This document shows positions 15,606 through 24,500 of a stretch of DNA of 64,000 nucleotides, piece after piece. A program made the position numbers and the translations under genes. The notes under the pieces are model-generated. The model worked only from the letters and a program-made list of their open reading frames with translations. It did no database searches and was not told the origin of the DNA. Position 1 is the stretch's first letter; each line of letters starts with the position of its first letter. Source of the DNA: Jannaschia sp. Os4 (lineage in GTDB: Bacteria; Pseudomonadota; Alphaproteobacteria; Rhodobacterales; Rhodobacteraceae); the NCBI RefSeq assembly GCF_016820245.1, contig NZ_JAFCAR010000002.1, positions 106,526-170,525 of the forward strand, read 5' to 3'.

Positions 15606-16838
15606 CTAGACGAACCTAAGCGGATCGAAGGGCGCCCTGTCCACGTTCGATCTTCGCCCCGCGATCACGTCCGCCACCATGCGCCCCGTCTTCGGCCCCG
15701 CCGTCAGGCCGACGTGATGGTGCCCGAAGGCCGCGATCACGCCCGTCTCCCGCACCTCCCCGATCAGCGGCAGGCTGTCGGACGGCGCGGGACGGAAGCC
15801 CAGCCACGCCTCGTCCGGCTCCGCCGTCAGGCCGGGGAAGGTTTCCCGCACCCGCCGCCTCATCAGGTCCAGCGCGGGCCTCGACCGCGCGCCGTCCATG
15901 CCCCCCAACTCCACGATCCCCGCGCAGCGCAGCCCCGCCGCGACGGGGGTGGCGACGAACTTCGCCCCCGCCAGCATCAGCGGGATCGAGGGCCGCACCT
16001 CCGGCGCGCGCCACACGAGGTGATACCCCCGCTCGGCGGCCAAGGGCACGTCGATCCCCAGCCGCATCATCAACGGCCCCGACCACGCCCCCGCGGCCAC
16101 CACGACCCGGTCGCAGGGGATCGGCCCCTCCCCGGTCTCGACCGCCACGACGCGCCCGCCCTCCAGCGTCACGTCCCGCACCTCCGCGCGGCGCACCGTC
16201 CCGCCCTCGCGCTCCAGCTGCGCGGCCAAGGCGGCGACGTAGCCGCCGGGGTCCAGCACCATCCCATGCTCGCGCAGCACCGCCATCAGCCCCGCCGCCG
16301 GCCCCAAGGACGGCTCCCGCTCCCGCACGGCGGCGCCCTCGACGATCTCCGGCACGAACCCGGCTGCGGCGCGCAGGCCCCAGCCATAGGCGTCCGCCTC
16401 CCACGCCGCCCGGTCCGCATAGACGTAGGCGTAGTCGCAGGCCGCGAGGTATCGCGCCGCCTCGGTCCCCGCCGCCAAGGCCTCGTGCTGCTCCACGCTG
16501 TCGGCGACGACATGCGCCAGCCCGTCGGCGATCCGCGCCGTGTCGGCGGCGTTCGCGTGGGACAGATACCGCGCCAGCCACCCCGCCATCCCCGGCAGCT
16601 TGGCCCAGCGCAGGAACAACGGCTCGCTAGGGTCCAGCGCCATCCGCAGCCCCCGCCGCATCAGCCCCGGCGTCGTCACCGGCACGACCGAGCACCGCGC
16701 GAGCACCGCCCCGTTGCCGTAGGACGCCCCCGCCGCCGGCCCCTCGCGGTCCACCAGCACCACCTCGTGCCCGTCCCGCCGCGCCCAGAGCGCCGACGCC
16801 ACGCCCACGATCCCCGCCCCGATCACCACGACCTTCAT
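15606..16838 (-). CDS. FAD-dependent D-amino-acid dehydrogenase-like oxidoreductase (DadA/DAO family)
   Basis: A 410-residue member of the DAO superfamily. It opens with the dinucleotide fold VVIGAGIVG (4-12), then G-A-S-Y-G-N-G-A near 39 and carries the G-Y-H-L-V-W segment and the C-terminal F-G-H-H-H-V-G-L-T loop found in DadA-like enzymes. These oxidise D-amino acids to keto acids and ammonia and pass electrons to the respiratory chain. It is the first gene of the minus-strand operon leading to the TRAP transporter and DgcN-DgcA. The ATG at 16838 is chosen because it begins the FAD fold directly. Substrate not proven; other DAO-family oxidases are possible. Confidence 0.85.
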   Translation of the reverse strand: MKVVVIGAGIVGVASALWARRDGHEVVLVDREGPAAGASYGNGAVLARCSVVPVTTPGLMRRGLRMALDPSEPLFLRWAKLPGMAGWLARYLSHANAADTARIADGLAHVVADSVEQHEALAAGTEAARYLAACDYAYVYADRAAWEADAYGWGLRAAAGFVPEIVEGAAVREREPSLGPAAGLMAVLREHGMVLDPGGYVAALAAQLEREGGTVRRAEVRDVTLEGGRVVAVETGEGPIPCDRVVVAAGAWSGPLMMRLGIDVPLAAERGYHLVWRAPEVRPSIPLMLAGAKFVATPVAAGLRCAGIVELGGMDGARSRPALDLMRRRVRETFPGLTAEPDEAWLGFRPAPSDSLPLIGEVRETGVIAAFGHHHVGLTAGPKTGRMVADVIAGRRSNVDRAPFDPLRFV

Positions 16839-16873
16839 GGGCCGACGCTGCCGCCCGCCCCGCGCACCGTCCA

Positions 16874-16921
16874 CCCCCCTTTCTTGGCCGAAATATCCCG
16901 GGGTCCGGGGCAGCGCCCCGG
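16874..16921 (+). repeat. Intergenic stem-loop repeat, copy 2
   Basis: CCCCCCTTTCTTGGCCG, the A-A-A-T-A-T-C-C-C segment, and the hairpin CCGGGGC-AGC-GCCCCGG (16905-16921). It lies between the divergent FAD dehydrogenase and racemase-like genes, where no transcript is expected to end, which argues against a pure terminator role. Confidence 0.8.
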
Positions 16922-16968
16922 TCGCCCTCCGCCTTCCCGAACGGCCCGGAATCGCGCACACCGCCCCC

Positions 16969-17667
16969 ATGATCGGCATCCTCATGCTCGACACGCGCTT
17001 CCCCCGCCCGCCGGGCGACGCGGGGAATCCCGCGACGTGGCCCTTCCCCGTCACCATCCGCCGCGTCCCCGGCACCACGCCCGAGGCCGCCGTCCGCCGC
17101 GACCCGGACGCCCTCCTCGACGCCTTCGCCGCCGAAGGCCGCGCGCTGGTGGCCGGGGGCTGCGCCGGGCTGGCGACGACCTGCGGCTTCCTCGCCCCGC
17201 TCCAGTCCCGCCTCGCCGCCGCCTGCGGCGTGCCGGTCGTCGCCTCCGCGCTGACCCTCTGCGCCCCCTTGGCCGCGACGGTCCCCGGCGGGCGGGTCGG
17301 CATCCTCACCATCGAGGCCGCCTCCCTGACCCCCGCCCACCTCCACGCCGCCCGCGTCCCCGAGGGCACCCCCGTCGAGGGCCTCGACGGCACCCACATG
17401 GCCGACCGCATCCTGTGCGATTCGCCCGACCTCGACGTCGCGCGGGCCCGCGTCGAGATGGTCGCCGCCGCCCGCCGCCTCGCCGCCCGCGCGCCGCTCG
17501 GTGGGATCGTCCTCGAATGCGCGAACATGGGCCCCTACGCGGCGGACGTAGCCGCCGCGACCGGGCTGCCGGTCCACTCGATCCTGACCGCCGTGGGGTG
17601 GCTCCACGCCGGGCTGCGGCCCAGTGCATGGGCGCATCCGCCGGGGGTGCCCCTCGTTACAAGGTAA
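16969..17667 (+). CDS. Aspartate/glutamate racemase superfamily protein
   Basis: A 232-residue protein with the two catalytic cysteines expected of cofactor-independent Asp/Glu/hydantoin racemases: Cys72 in A-T-T-C-G-F and Cys184 in V-L-E-C-A-N-M-G. The N-terminus I-G-I-L-M-L-D-T-R opens the first alpha/beta domain. It probably interconverts enantiomers of an acidic amino acid or related compound in the cytosol. It is divergent from the D-amino-acid operon and shares the 130-base gap containing repeat copy 2, so the two may be co-regulated. The ATG at 16969 gives the best N-terminus, though no good ribosome site is visible. It runs convergently into bchO, with a small GTTAC/GTAAC hairpin at its stop codon. 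Confidence 0.78.
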   Translation: MIGILMLDTRFPRPPGDAGNPATWPFPVTIRRVPGTTPEAAVRRDPDALLDAFAAEGRALVAGGCAGLATTCGFLAPLQSRLAAACGVPVVASALTLCAPLAATVPGGRVGILTIEAASLTPAHLHAARVPEGTPVEGLDGTHMADRILCDSPDLDVARARVEMVAAARRLAARAPLGGIVLECANMGPYAADVAAATGLPVHSILTAVGWLHAGLRPSAWAHPPGVPLVTR

Positions 17668-17688
17668 CACCCGCTCCGGCCCGGACCG

Positions 17689-18531
17689 TTACAGTATCAC
17701 AGGGCGCATCGCCTCCAGCACCGTCTCCGGGGCCTCCTCGTGGGCCAGATGCCCCAGCCCACCGAGCACCTGCAGCGAGGCGTCGGGCAGCCGCGCCAAC
17801 ATCTCCCGGCTCACCTTCGGCGGCACGGTCCCGTCCCTGTCGCCGGCCAGCAGCAGCACCGGCGCCCCGTGCCGCGCCGCGTCCCGGTGCAGCCGCCGCA
17901 GGTCCCACGACGCCATCTTCGCGAGCGCCCCGGACACGTGCGCCCGGTCCGACAGCAGCGCGTGATAGAGGCGCAGCCCCTCCTCGTCGATCCGGCTCCC
18001 CGTCCGCTCCAAGAGCTGGCGCGTCCGCCGCGGCGACGACATCGCGGTGAACAGCGGGACGGTCAGCGGGTTCACCGCCAAGGCCTTGGCCATGAAGGGA
18101 AACAGCCACGCCGCGAAGCCGTCGAACAGCGCCCACGCCCCGTTGATCGCCGCCACGGGCCGCGGCCCCCGGTCGAGCGACAGCCGCAGCGCGACCGTCG
18201 CTCCGGCTGAGTGCCCGACGAGGGCGGACGGCTCCACCTCCAGCACGTCCAGCAACGTCCCCAGATCCTCCGCCATCGCGTCCAGCCCCGCCCGCCCCGG
18301 CACCGACGTGGTAAACCCGTGCCCCGGCAGGTCGACCGCGATGCAGTCGTGCGTCTCGGCCAAGAGCGGCATCAGGCCACGCCACGAATGCGTCGCCGCC
18401 CCCGCCCCGTGCAGCAGCAGCAGCACCGGCCCCTGTCCCATCCGCTGCACGTGCCACCGATGCGGCCGCGCATCCACGAAGCGGCTGTGCGCGGCGTGGG
18501 GCCAGCGGTCGGCCCACTCGCTCCAGTTCAC
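17689..18531 (-). CDS. bchO: Alpha/beta hydrolase BchO, magnesium chelatase-associated
   Basis: A 280-residue alpha/beta hydrolase encoded with the magnesium chelatase genes of bacteriochlorophyll synthesis; its exact reaction is unsettled. Visible features are L-L-L-H-G-A-G (oxyanion region), the nucleophile elbow G-H-S-A-G, the D-L-P-G-H-G segment, A-G-D-R-D for the acid and G-L-G-H-L for the histidine. The GTG start at 18531 overlaps the bchD stop as GTGA, which implies coupling. It ends the crtA-bchI-bchD-bchO operon and converges on the racemase-like gene with only 21 bases between stop codons. Confidence 0.9.
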   Translation of the reverse strand: MNWSEWADRWPHAAHSRFVDARPHRWHVQRMGQGPVLLLLHGAGAATHSWRGLMPLLAETHDCIAVDLPGHGFTTSVPGRAGLDAMAEDLGTLLDVLEVEPSALVGHSAGATVALRLSLDRGPRPVAAINGAWALFDGFAAWLFPFMAKALAVNPLTVPLFTAMSSPRRTRQLLERTGSRIDEEGLRLYHALLSDRAHVSGALAKMASWDLRRLHRDAARHGAPVLLLAGDRDGTVPPKVSREMLARLPDASLQVLGGLGHLAHEEAPETVLEAMRPVIL

Positions 18532-20132
18532 AGCGCGTCCACCAGCCGCCCCTTGTCCGCGCGCGGCAGCGGGATGCACGGCCCGTCCATCAGGCCCGCG
18601 AGGTCGCGCAGTTGCGGCGTCGGGCGGGTGCCGGTGTCGACCACGAGCGCGGGCACGCCGCGCGACCGGACGAGGCGGGACATGGCCTCGGCGTCGGACC
18701 ACGCCTGCGGGCGGCCCGGCGTGCCGTCGCGCGCCACGTTGGGCCGCCCGTCGGTCATCAGCACCAGCGCGGGGTCGAGGCCGTGGCGCCGGGCCTGCAG
18801 CGAGAGCGTCAGCGCGGCCTCCAGCCCCGCAGCCAGCGGCGTCCCCCCGCCGCCGGGCAGCCCGGCGAGGCGGCGCTTGGTGCGCACGAGCGAGCGGGTC
18901 GGCGGCAGCAGCACCTCGGCCCCGTGCCCCCGGAAGCCCACCAGCGCGACTTGGTCCCGCTTGGCGTAGGCCTCGGCCAAGAGCAGCTCGACCGCGCCCT
19001 TCGCCTCGGCCAGCCGGTGCGCGGCGGCGGAGCCGGAGGCGTCGACGACGAACACGACCAGCCGCTCGGAGCGGTCCTCGTGGCGGCGCCAGCGGAAGTC
19101 GGCGGCCCGAACCTTGAGGCCCGCCTGCAGCGATCCGCCCCGCAGACGCTGCCACGGGGCCGCGGCGCGCAGCGTGGCGAGCAGGTCGAGGCGGCGCCCG
19201 TCCCGGCGGCCCGGACGCGGCGGAAGCGGTCGGCCCCGCTTGGCGTCCCGGCGCGCCGCGCCGGAGCCGTCGCCCGAGGAGCGGTGCGTCGAGGCGAGGC
19301 GGGCGAGCAGGTCCTCGGGCAGGACCGCGCGGGCCGCGTCGAGCAGGCGGTCGGGGGCGGGGCCGGTGGCCTCGGCGCTCTCGCCTCCGGCCTCGCGCGG
19401 CTCGACGGGCGGGGGAGGGGGCGCGTCGGCCTCCTCCGCCTCCGGGAGGCGGGTGGCGCGCGGGGCGAGCACCGTCTCGACGGCGAAGCGGAGGTGATCG
19501 TCGGTGACGTCGCCGCCCGTCGCGACGGCGGCGGCGCGGGCGACGCGCAGGGCGAGGGCCGGAGCGCGCAGCGAGGCGATCCCGAGGGCGAAGGCGGTCT
19601 GGACGAGGCGCGGCGCGGCGTCGTCGGGCATCCGGGGGGTGCCGTGCGGTTCGAATCCGCCCAGCGGGTCCGCGACCGCGCCCCACGGGAGGCCGTCGAG
19701 GTCGAGATGGAAGGCGAGGCGGTCGAGCAGGGCGGCGGGGGCCGTGGCCTCCTCCCCCTCGTCCAGCGCCACCAGCGCGCGCCCGTCGTCCAGCGCGCGG
19801 GCGAGGCGGCCGGCGAGGGCAGGCGCGCATCGCTCCGCCATGGGGAGCACGAGCAGGCCATCGCGGGCCAGCAGCCCCGCGCGGTGGATCGGACGCCCCG
19901 CCTCCAGCGTGGCCGTCAGGTCGAGCCCGCCGAGCAGCGCCTCGTCCCCGATGTCGGGATGCAGGCGGACCTGCGGGGCGGGCAATCCAGCGCACCAGAG
20001 GTCGCGGACGGGACCGGCGCGGGCGCGCAGGTGCGCGCCGAGGCCGGGATCGACGTGCAGGCACCGCAGCGCCAGCGCGGCGCGCGCCCAGCGGGCCCCG
20101 TGAGCCTCGTGGGCCGCGCGGGCCTCGATCAC
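18528..20132 (-). CDS. bchD: Magnesium chelatase subunit D
   Basis: Part of the ATP-driven complex (BchH, BchI, BchD) inserting magnesium into protoporphyrin IX, the first committed step of bacteriochlorophyll synthesis. The 534-residue protein has a degenerate AAA+ region (1-240) without a good Walker A, a Pro/acid-rich linker (about 240-300), and a C-terminal von Willebrand A domain with the metal site D-A-S-G-S near residue 365. The length is close to other purple-bacterial BchD proteins. Its start at 20132 overlaps bchI by four bases (ATGA) and its end overlaps bchO. Confidence 0.95.
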   Translation of the reverse strand: MIEARAAHEAHGARWARAALALRCLHVDPGLGAHLRARAGPVRDLWCAGLPAPQVRLHPDIGDEALLGGLDLTATLEAGRPIHRAGLLARDGLLVLPMAERCAPALAGRLARALDDGRALVALDEGEEATAPAALLDRLAFHLDLDGLPWGAVADPLGGFEPHGTPRMPDDAAPRLVQTAFALGIASLRAPALALRVARAAAVATGGDVTDDHLRFAVETVLAPRATRLPEAEEADAPPPPPVEPREAGGESAEATGPAPDRLLDAARAVLPEDLLARLASTHRSSGDGSGAARRDAKRGRPLPPRPGRRDGRRLDLLATLRAAAPWQRLRGGSLQAGLKVRAADFRWRRHEDRSERLVVFVVDASGSAAAHRLAEAKGAVELLLAEAYAKRDQVALVGFRGHGAEVLLPPTRSLVRTKRRLAGLPGGGGTPLAAGLEAALTLSLQARRHGLDPALVLMTDGRPNVARDGTPGRPQAWSDAEAMSRLVRSRGVPALVVDTGTRPTPQLRDLAGLMDGPCIPLPRADKGRLVDAL

Positions 20133-21124
20133 GCCAGCACCTCCTCCACCGCGCGCCCGACGCGCGCGCCGCTGCCCGCCTCGTCCAGCGGGTCGCGGCG
20201 GAGGCGGTGGCGCAAGGCCATCGGCGCCACCCGCCGGACGTGGTCGCGGGCGACGCGGTCCGCGCCGTCATGGGCGGCCAGCGCGCGGGCCGCGCGCAGC
20301 AGCGTGAGCTCGCCGCGCAGACCGTCGGAGCCGAGCGCGATGCAGAGTTCCGCGCAGTCGCGCAGCACGTCGTCGCCCGCCACGACATCGCGCACCCTCT
20401 CGCGGGCGGCGACGACAGCCGCGCGCGCGGCGGCCTGCGCCTCCGCCCAGTCCGCGCGGTAGCCCGCGGGATCGCGGTCGTAGGCGTCGCGGCGGCGCAC
20501 GACCTCGACCCGCTCGTCCACCGTGCCGGGCGAGGCGACCTCGACCGACAGGCCGAAGCGGTCGAGCAGTTGGGGCCTGAGTTCCCCCTCCTCGGGGTTG
20601 CCGGAGCCCACGAGGACGAAGCGGGCGGGGTGGCGGACGGACAGGCCCTCGCGCTCGACGACGTTCTCGCCGGACTGGGCGACGTCGAGCAGGAGGTCGA
20701 CGACGTGGTCCTCCAAGAGGTTGATCTCGTCGATGTAGAGGTAGCCCCGGTTGGCGCGGGCCAGCAGCCCCGGCTCGTAGGCCTTGCGCCCCTCGCGCAG
20801 CGCCGCCTCGATGTCGAGCGCGCCGGTCACGCGGTCCTCCGTGGCGCCGAGGGGCAGGTCCACGACGGGGGTGGGACGGGTGGTGGTCGCGCCGGTCTCG
20901 CCGACCCAGTCGGGCACGTCCTCGGGCCGGGCGGAGTTGCAGGGGCAGCCCTCGACCACCTCGATCGGCGGCAGCAGGTCGGCCAGCGCGCGCACGGCCG
21001 TCGACTTGCCCGTGCCGCGGTCCCCGAACACGAGGACGCCGCCGACGCCCGGGTCGATGGCGGTGAGCGTGAGAGCAAGACGCATCTCGTCCTGACCGAC
21101 GATGGCGGCGAAGGGGAAGGTCAT
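20129..21124 (-). CDS. bchI: Magnesium chelatase ATPase subunit I
   Basis: The AAA+ motor of magnesium chelatase. With the ATG at 21124 (331 residues) the protein begins M-T-F-P-F-A-A-I-V-G-Q, the family N-terminus; the upstream ATG at 21154 would add ten unrelated residues. Walker A is GDRGTGKST (34-42), Walker B lies in Y-L-Y-I-D-E-I-N-L-L, and sensor/arginine residues are in G-S-G-N-P-E-E-G and D-R-F-G-L. The start overlaps the crtA stop as ATGA, so this is the second gene of the operon beginning at the crtA/crtI divergent promoter. Confidence 0.97.
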   Translation of the reverse strand: MTFPFAAIVGQDEMRLALTLTAIDPGVGGVLVFGDRGTGKSTAVRALADLLPPIEVVEGCPCNSARPEDVPDWVGETGATTTRPTPVVDLPLGATEDRVTGALDIEAALREGRKAYEPGLLARANRGYLYIDEINLLEDHVVDLLLDVAQSGENVVEREGLSVRHPARFVLVGSGNPEEGELRPQLLDRFGLSVEVASPGTVDERVEVVRRRDAYDRDPAGYRADWAEAQAAARAAVVAARERVRDVVAGDDVLRDCAELCIALGSDGLRGELTLLRAARALAAHDGADRVARDHVRRVAPMALRHRLRRDPLDEAGSGARVGRAVEEVLA

Positions 21125-21807
21125 GCGAAGGCCTCCGCCGGGGTGCCGTTCCACGTGCCGCGCGCGCCGGTCACGCGGAAGCGGGCGTAGAGATCCTCGG
21201 AGAAGAGGCTCTCCTCGCGCACGGCGCGGATGGCGCGGGCATGGGGGGTGTCGCCGCGCGCGAAGCGGGCCATCGCCGCCGCGTCGGGCCAGAGGGTGAA
21301 GGTCGCCTGCCGGAGGTAGGGCAACTCGCCCAGACCCACGCGGAAGGTCATGGCCGACGGCTCGATCGTCGGGTCAATGCGCGGGACGTGGGCCCAGAAG
21401 CGCCGCGCCTTGGTGGGGCGGATCGTGCCGCGGGTGAGCGAGGCGAGGGGGCCGTCCGCCGCCGGGGCGGGCTGGAACGGCGCCTTGCGCGACCAGCGCC
21501 CGCGCGACGCGGTGGGCGTCATGGTCAGGTCCATCGTCTCGTCCGCCCGTCCGCGCCACGCGTCGAAGACCGGCGCGGCGAGGCCCCGGGCGGCGGCGCG
21601 GGCGTCGCGCCAGACGCACAGGATCGCCCAAACGGCGGTGTTCGGCACCGGGCGGAAGCCGAGGCCGGAGCCCGAGCCCATGAGCTTGAAGAAGGAGAGG
21701 TCCGGCATCGCCGACAGCGGCAGCCGGGCGGCCCCCATCTGGAGGAACGCCCAAGCGCGGTCGCGCCACCGCGGCAGGCGGAACAGCGAGAGGGTCACGG
21801 TCTGCAT
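21121..21807 (-). CDS. crtA: Spheroidene monooxygenase
   Basis: Adds the keto group that turns spheroidene into spheroidenone under oxygen, in the purple-bacterial carotenoid pathway. The 228-residue protein has the family's opening V-T-L-S-L-F-R, and M-G-S-G-S-G-x-G-F, F-W-A-H-V and T-F-S/T-L-W motifs. Length is close to known CrtA proteins. It heads the crtA-bchI-bchD-bchO operon and diverges from crtI, with a PpsR-type site in the 80-base gap, so light and oxygen control is expected. Its presence implies spheroidenone-type carotenoids. Confidence 0.93.
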   Translation of the reverse strand: MQTVTLSLFRLPRWRDRAWAFLQMGAARLPLSAMPDLSFFKLMGSGSGLGFRPVPNTAVWAILCVWRDARAAARGLAAPVFDAWRGRADETMDLTMTPTASRGRWSRKAPFQPAPAADGPLASLTRGTIRPTKARRFWAHVPRIDPTIEPSAMTFRVGLGELPYLRQATFTLWPDAAAMARFARGDTPHARAIRAVREESLFSEDLYARFRVTGARGTWNGTPAEAFA

Positions 21808-21830
21808 GATCGTCTCCGGTCGTCGCGGTC

Positions 21831-21860
21831 AGTAAACCTTGTGGGGCACCCGAGTGTCAA
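21831..21860 (-). promoter_or_regulatory. Probable crtA-bchIDO promoter
   Basis: On the minus strand, a consensus -35 TTGACA (21860-21855) is followed after 18 bases by TTTACT (21836-21831), four of six matches to the sigma-70 -10 box. The -35 box overlaps the PpsR palindrome, a usual geometry for repression. The -10 box is 24 bases upstream of the crtA ATG. Confidence 0.6.
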
Positions 21861-21867
21861 TCATACT
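21839..21867 (+). promoter_or_regulatory. Probable crtI-crtB promoter
   Basis: TTGTGG (21839-21844) and CATACT (21862-21867) are separated by 17 bases, a fair sigma-70 promoter facing crtI. The -10 box lies inside the PpsR palindrome, so the same site can block both divergent promoters. Confidence 0.5.
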
Positions 21868-21872
21868 AGACA
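21855..21872. promoter_or_regulatory. PpsR/CrtJ-type operator between crtA and crtI
   Basis: TGTCAATCATACTAGACA matches the PpsR/CrtJ consensus TGT-N12-ACA exactly; the dyad extends to GTGTC/GACAC (21854-21873). PpsR represses photosynthesis genes under oxygen. One site placed between divergent carotenoid/bacteriochlorophyll promoters is as expected for purple bacteria. Confidence 0.85.
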
Positions 21873-21887
21873 CCCGGAGGTGCCCGC

Positions 21888-23444
21888 ATGACGCGACACG
21901 AGCAGACGACCCCCGACGCCCGCTCCCACGCCGTGGTGATCGGCGCGGGCCTCGGCGGGCTGGCCGCCGCGATGCGGCTAGGCGCGCAGGGCTGGCGGGT
22001 GACGGTGGTGGACCGGCTCGACGTGCCGGGCGGGCGCGCCTCGTCGATCTCCTCCGGCGGGCACCGCTTCGACCTCGGGCCGACGATCGTGACCGCGCCG
22101 TCGGTGTTCCAGCGGCTCTGGGCCGCCTGCGGGCTGCGGTTCGAGGACGACGTGGACCTGCGCCCCCTCGACCCGTTCTACCGGATCGCGTGGCCGGACG
22201 GATCGCATCTCGACTGCACCGGGGACGAGGAGCGGATGGCGGAGGAGGTGGCCCGCCTGTCGCCCAGCGACGTGGCGGGGTGGCGGCGGTTCCTGCGGGA
22301 CTCGGAGGCGCGCTACCGCGTCGGCTACGAGGGTATGCTCACCAAGCCGATGCACCGGCTCCGGGCCACGGCCGAGGTGCTGCCGACCTTCGCGCGGCTC
22401 CGGGCCGACGAATCGATCCACACCTTGGCGTCGAAGCGCGTGAAGGACGCGCGGCTGCGCATGGCGCTGTCGTTCCACCCGCTCTTCATCGGGGGCGACC
22501 CGACCAAGGTGACGTCCATGTACGCGCTGGTCTCCCACCTCGAGGCCAAGGAGGGCGTCCACTACTGCATGGGCGGCGTCGGCGCGATGGCATGGGCGAT
22601 GGCCGGGGTCGTGGCGCGGCAGGGGGGCTCGGTCCGGCTCGGGGCGCAGGTCGATTCGATCGTCCTCGACGGCGGCCGCGCGGCCGGCGTGAGGCTGACC
22701 GACGGCGCGTCGATCCATGCGGACGCGGTGGTGTCCAACGCGGACCCCGGCCATCTCTACGACACGCTGCTGCGGGACGCGCCGCGCAAGCGCTGGACCA
22801 AGCGCCGCCTGAAGCGGTCGAAGTGGTCCATGGGCCTGTTCGTCTGGCACTTCGGCACCGAGGGCACGCGCGATCTCTGGCCCGAGGTGGGACATCACAC
22901 GATCCTGTCCGGCCCCCGCTACACCGGCCTGCTGCGCGACGTGTTCCGCGAGGGGCGGCTGGCGGAGGACATGAGCCTCTACGTCCACCGGCCCTCCGTC
23001 ACCGATCCCACCAGCGCGCCCAAGGGGGGCGACACGTTCTACGCCCTCTCGCCGGTGCCCCATCTCGGCCACCGCGATCCGGTGCGCTGGGCCGAGGAGG
23101 CGGAGCGCTATCGCCGCCGGGTGCAGGACGTCCTCGAGGAGCGGCTCCTGCCGGGGCTCGGGGCCCGCGTCACGCAGTCCATGTGCCTGACGCCCGAGGA
23201 CTTCCGCGCGCGCTACCTCTCGCCGCACGGCTCGGGCTTCTCGATCGAGCCGCGCATCCTGCAGTCGGCGTGGTTCCGGCCCCACAACCTCTCGGAGGAG
23301 GTGCCGGGCCTCTACCTCGTCGGCGCGGGGACCCATCCCGGCGCGGGCCTGCCGGGCGTGGTCGCCTCGGCGGAGGTGGTCGCCGCCCTCGTCCCGCCCG
23401 CGAACGCGGTCGAGGCGCCCGCCTTCCGCGAGGCCGCCGAATGA
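21888..23444 (+). CDS. crtI: Phytoene desaturase
   Basis: FAD enzyme introducing double bonds into phytoene to give neurosporene or lycopene for spheroidene-series carotenoids. The 518-residue protein starts with the dinucleotide fold V-V-I-G-A-G-L-G-G-L-A-A-A, then the P-G-G-R-A loop, and ends with the family signature around G-L-Y-L-V-G-A-G-T-H-P-G-A-G-L-P-G-V (about residues 475-495). GGAGG precedes the ATG at 21888 by 7 bases. It is transcribed away from crtA and overlaps crtB by four bases (ATGA). Confidence 0.97.
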   Translation: MTRHEQTTPDARSHAVVIGAGLGGLAAAMRLGAQGWRVTVVDRLDVPGGRASSISSGGHRFDLGPTIVTAPSVFQRLWAACGLRFEDDVDLRPLDPFYRIAWPDGSHLDCTGDEERMAEEVARLSPSDVAGWRRFLRDSEARYRVGYEGMLTKPMHRLRATAEVLPTFARLRADESIHTLASKRVKDARLRMALSFHPLFIGGDPTKVTSMYALVSHLEAKEGVHYCMGGVGAMAWAMAGVVARQGGSVRLGAQVDSIVLDGGRAAGVRLTDGASIHADAVVSNADPGHLYDTLLRDAPRKRWTKRRLKRSKWSMGLFVWHFGTEGTRDLWPEVGHHTILSGPRYTGLLRDVFREGRLAEDMSLYVHRPSVTDPTSAPKGGDTFYALSPVPHLGHRDPVRWAEEAERYRRRVQDVLEERLLPGLGARVTQSMCLTPEDFRARYLSPHGSGFSIEPRILQSAWFRPHNLSEEVPGLYLVGAGTHPGAGLPGVVASAEVVAALVPPANAVEAPAFREAAE

Positions 23445-24469
23445 GCGACGCCGACCTCGACCACTGCCGCGCCGCGATCCGCACAGGCTCGCACAGCTTC
23501 CACGCCGCCTCCCGCCTGCTGCCCCGCCGCGTGGCCGATCCGGCCAAGGTGCTCTACGCGTTCTGCCGCCTCGCCGACGACGCCGTGGACGAGACCGCGC
23601 CCGATCACCGCGCGAGCGCCGTGCTGCGCCTGCACGACCGCTTGGAGCGGGTCTACGCCGGCCGGCCCATGGAGGCGCCGACCGACCGCGCCTTCGCCCG
23701 CGTGGTCGAGGCGAGCGAGATGCCGCGCGCCCTCCCCGAGGCGCTGCTGGAGGGGCTGGCGTGGGACGCGCAGGGGCGGCGCTGCGCCACGCGGTCCGAC
23801 CTCCTCGCCTACTCGGCGCGCGTGGCCTCCTCCGTGGGCGCCATGATGTGCGTGCTGATGGGGGTGCGCGACCGCGACGCGCTGGCGCGGGCCTGCGACC
23901 TCGGGGTGGCGATGCAGCTGACCAACATCGCCCGCGACGTGGGCGAGGATGCCCGGGCGGGACGCCTCTACCTGCCGCTGGACTGGCTGGCCGAGGCGGG
24001 CGTCGACCCGGTGGCGTTCCTGTTCGACCCCTCGGCCACCCCGGAGATCCGAGCGCTCACGGCGCGCCTCCTCGACGAGGCGCAGCGGCTCTACTGGCGC
24101 TCCGAGGCGGGGGTGCGCGCGCTGCCCCTCGGCGCGCGGCCCGGCATCCTCGCGGCGCGGCACGTATACGCGGCGATCGGAGGGCAGGTGCGCCGCGGCG
24201 GGCACGACAGCGTCGCGCGGCGGGCGGTGACCTCGAAGGGCCGCAAGGTCGGCCTGCTCGGCGTGGCCTTCGCGCAGGCCGCGCTGACCGCCCTCCTGCC
24301 GCGGTCCGCCGTGCTCCATGCCCGCCCCTTGGAGGAGACCGCGTTCCTCGTCGACGCCGCCGCGGCGCCCGACCGCCCGGGCTGGTCCGCCCCCGTGCTC
24401 GACGCGCTGGCGCAGCTCGCGGCGCAGGACCGCGCCCGCGCCGGCGCCGTCGCCGTTGCGGCGGAGTAG
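23441..24469 (+). CDS. crtB: Phytoene synthase
   Basis: Joins two geranylgeranyl diphosphate molecules head to head to make phytoene, the first carotenoid. The 342-residue protein has both Asp-rich magnesium-binding motifs: D-D-A-V-D-E near residue 46 and D-V-G-E-D near 167, the latter within the squalene/phytoene synthase signature N-I-A-R-D-V-x-E-D. The start overlaps the crtI stop (ATGA), so both are translated from one message. tspO follows after 31 bases. Confidence 0.96.
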   Translation: MSDADLDHCRAAIRTGSHSFHAASRLLPRRVADPAKVLYAFCRLADDAVDETAPDHRASAVLRLHDRLERVYAGRPMEAPTDRAFARVVEASEMPRALPEALLEGLAWDAQGRRCATRSDLLAYSARVASSVGAMMCVLMGVRDRDALARACDLGVAMQLTNIARDVGEDARAGRLYLPLDWLAEAGVDPVAFLFDPSATPEIRALTARLLDEAQRLYWRSEAGVRALPLGARPGILAARHVYAAIGGQVRRGGHDSVARRAVTSKGRKVGLLGVAFAQAALTALLPRSAVLHARPLEETAFLVDAAAAPDRPGWSAPVLDALAQLAAQDRARAGAVAVAAE

Positions 24470-24500
24470 ACGCGCCGCCGCCGCGGCATAGGTGCGGCGC

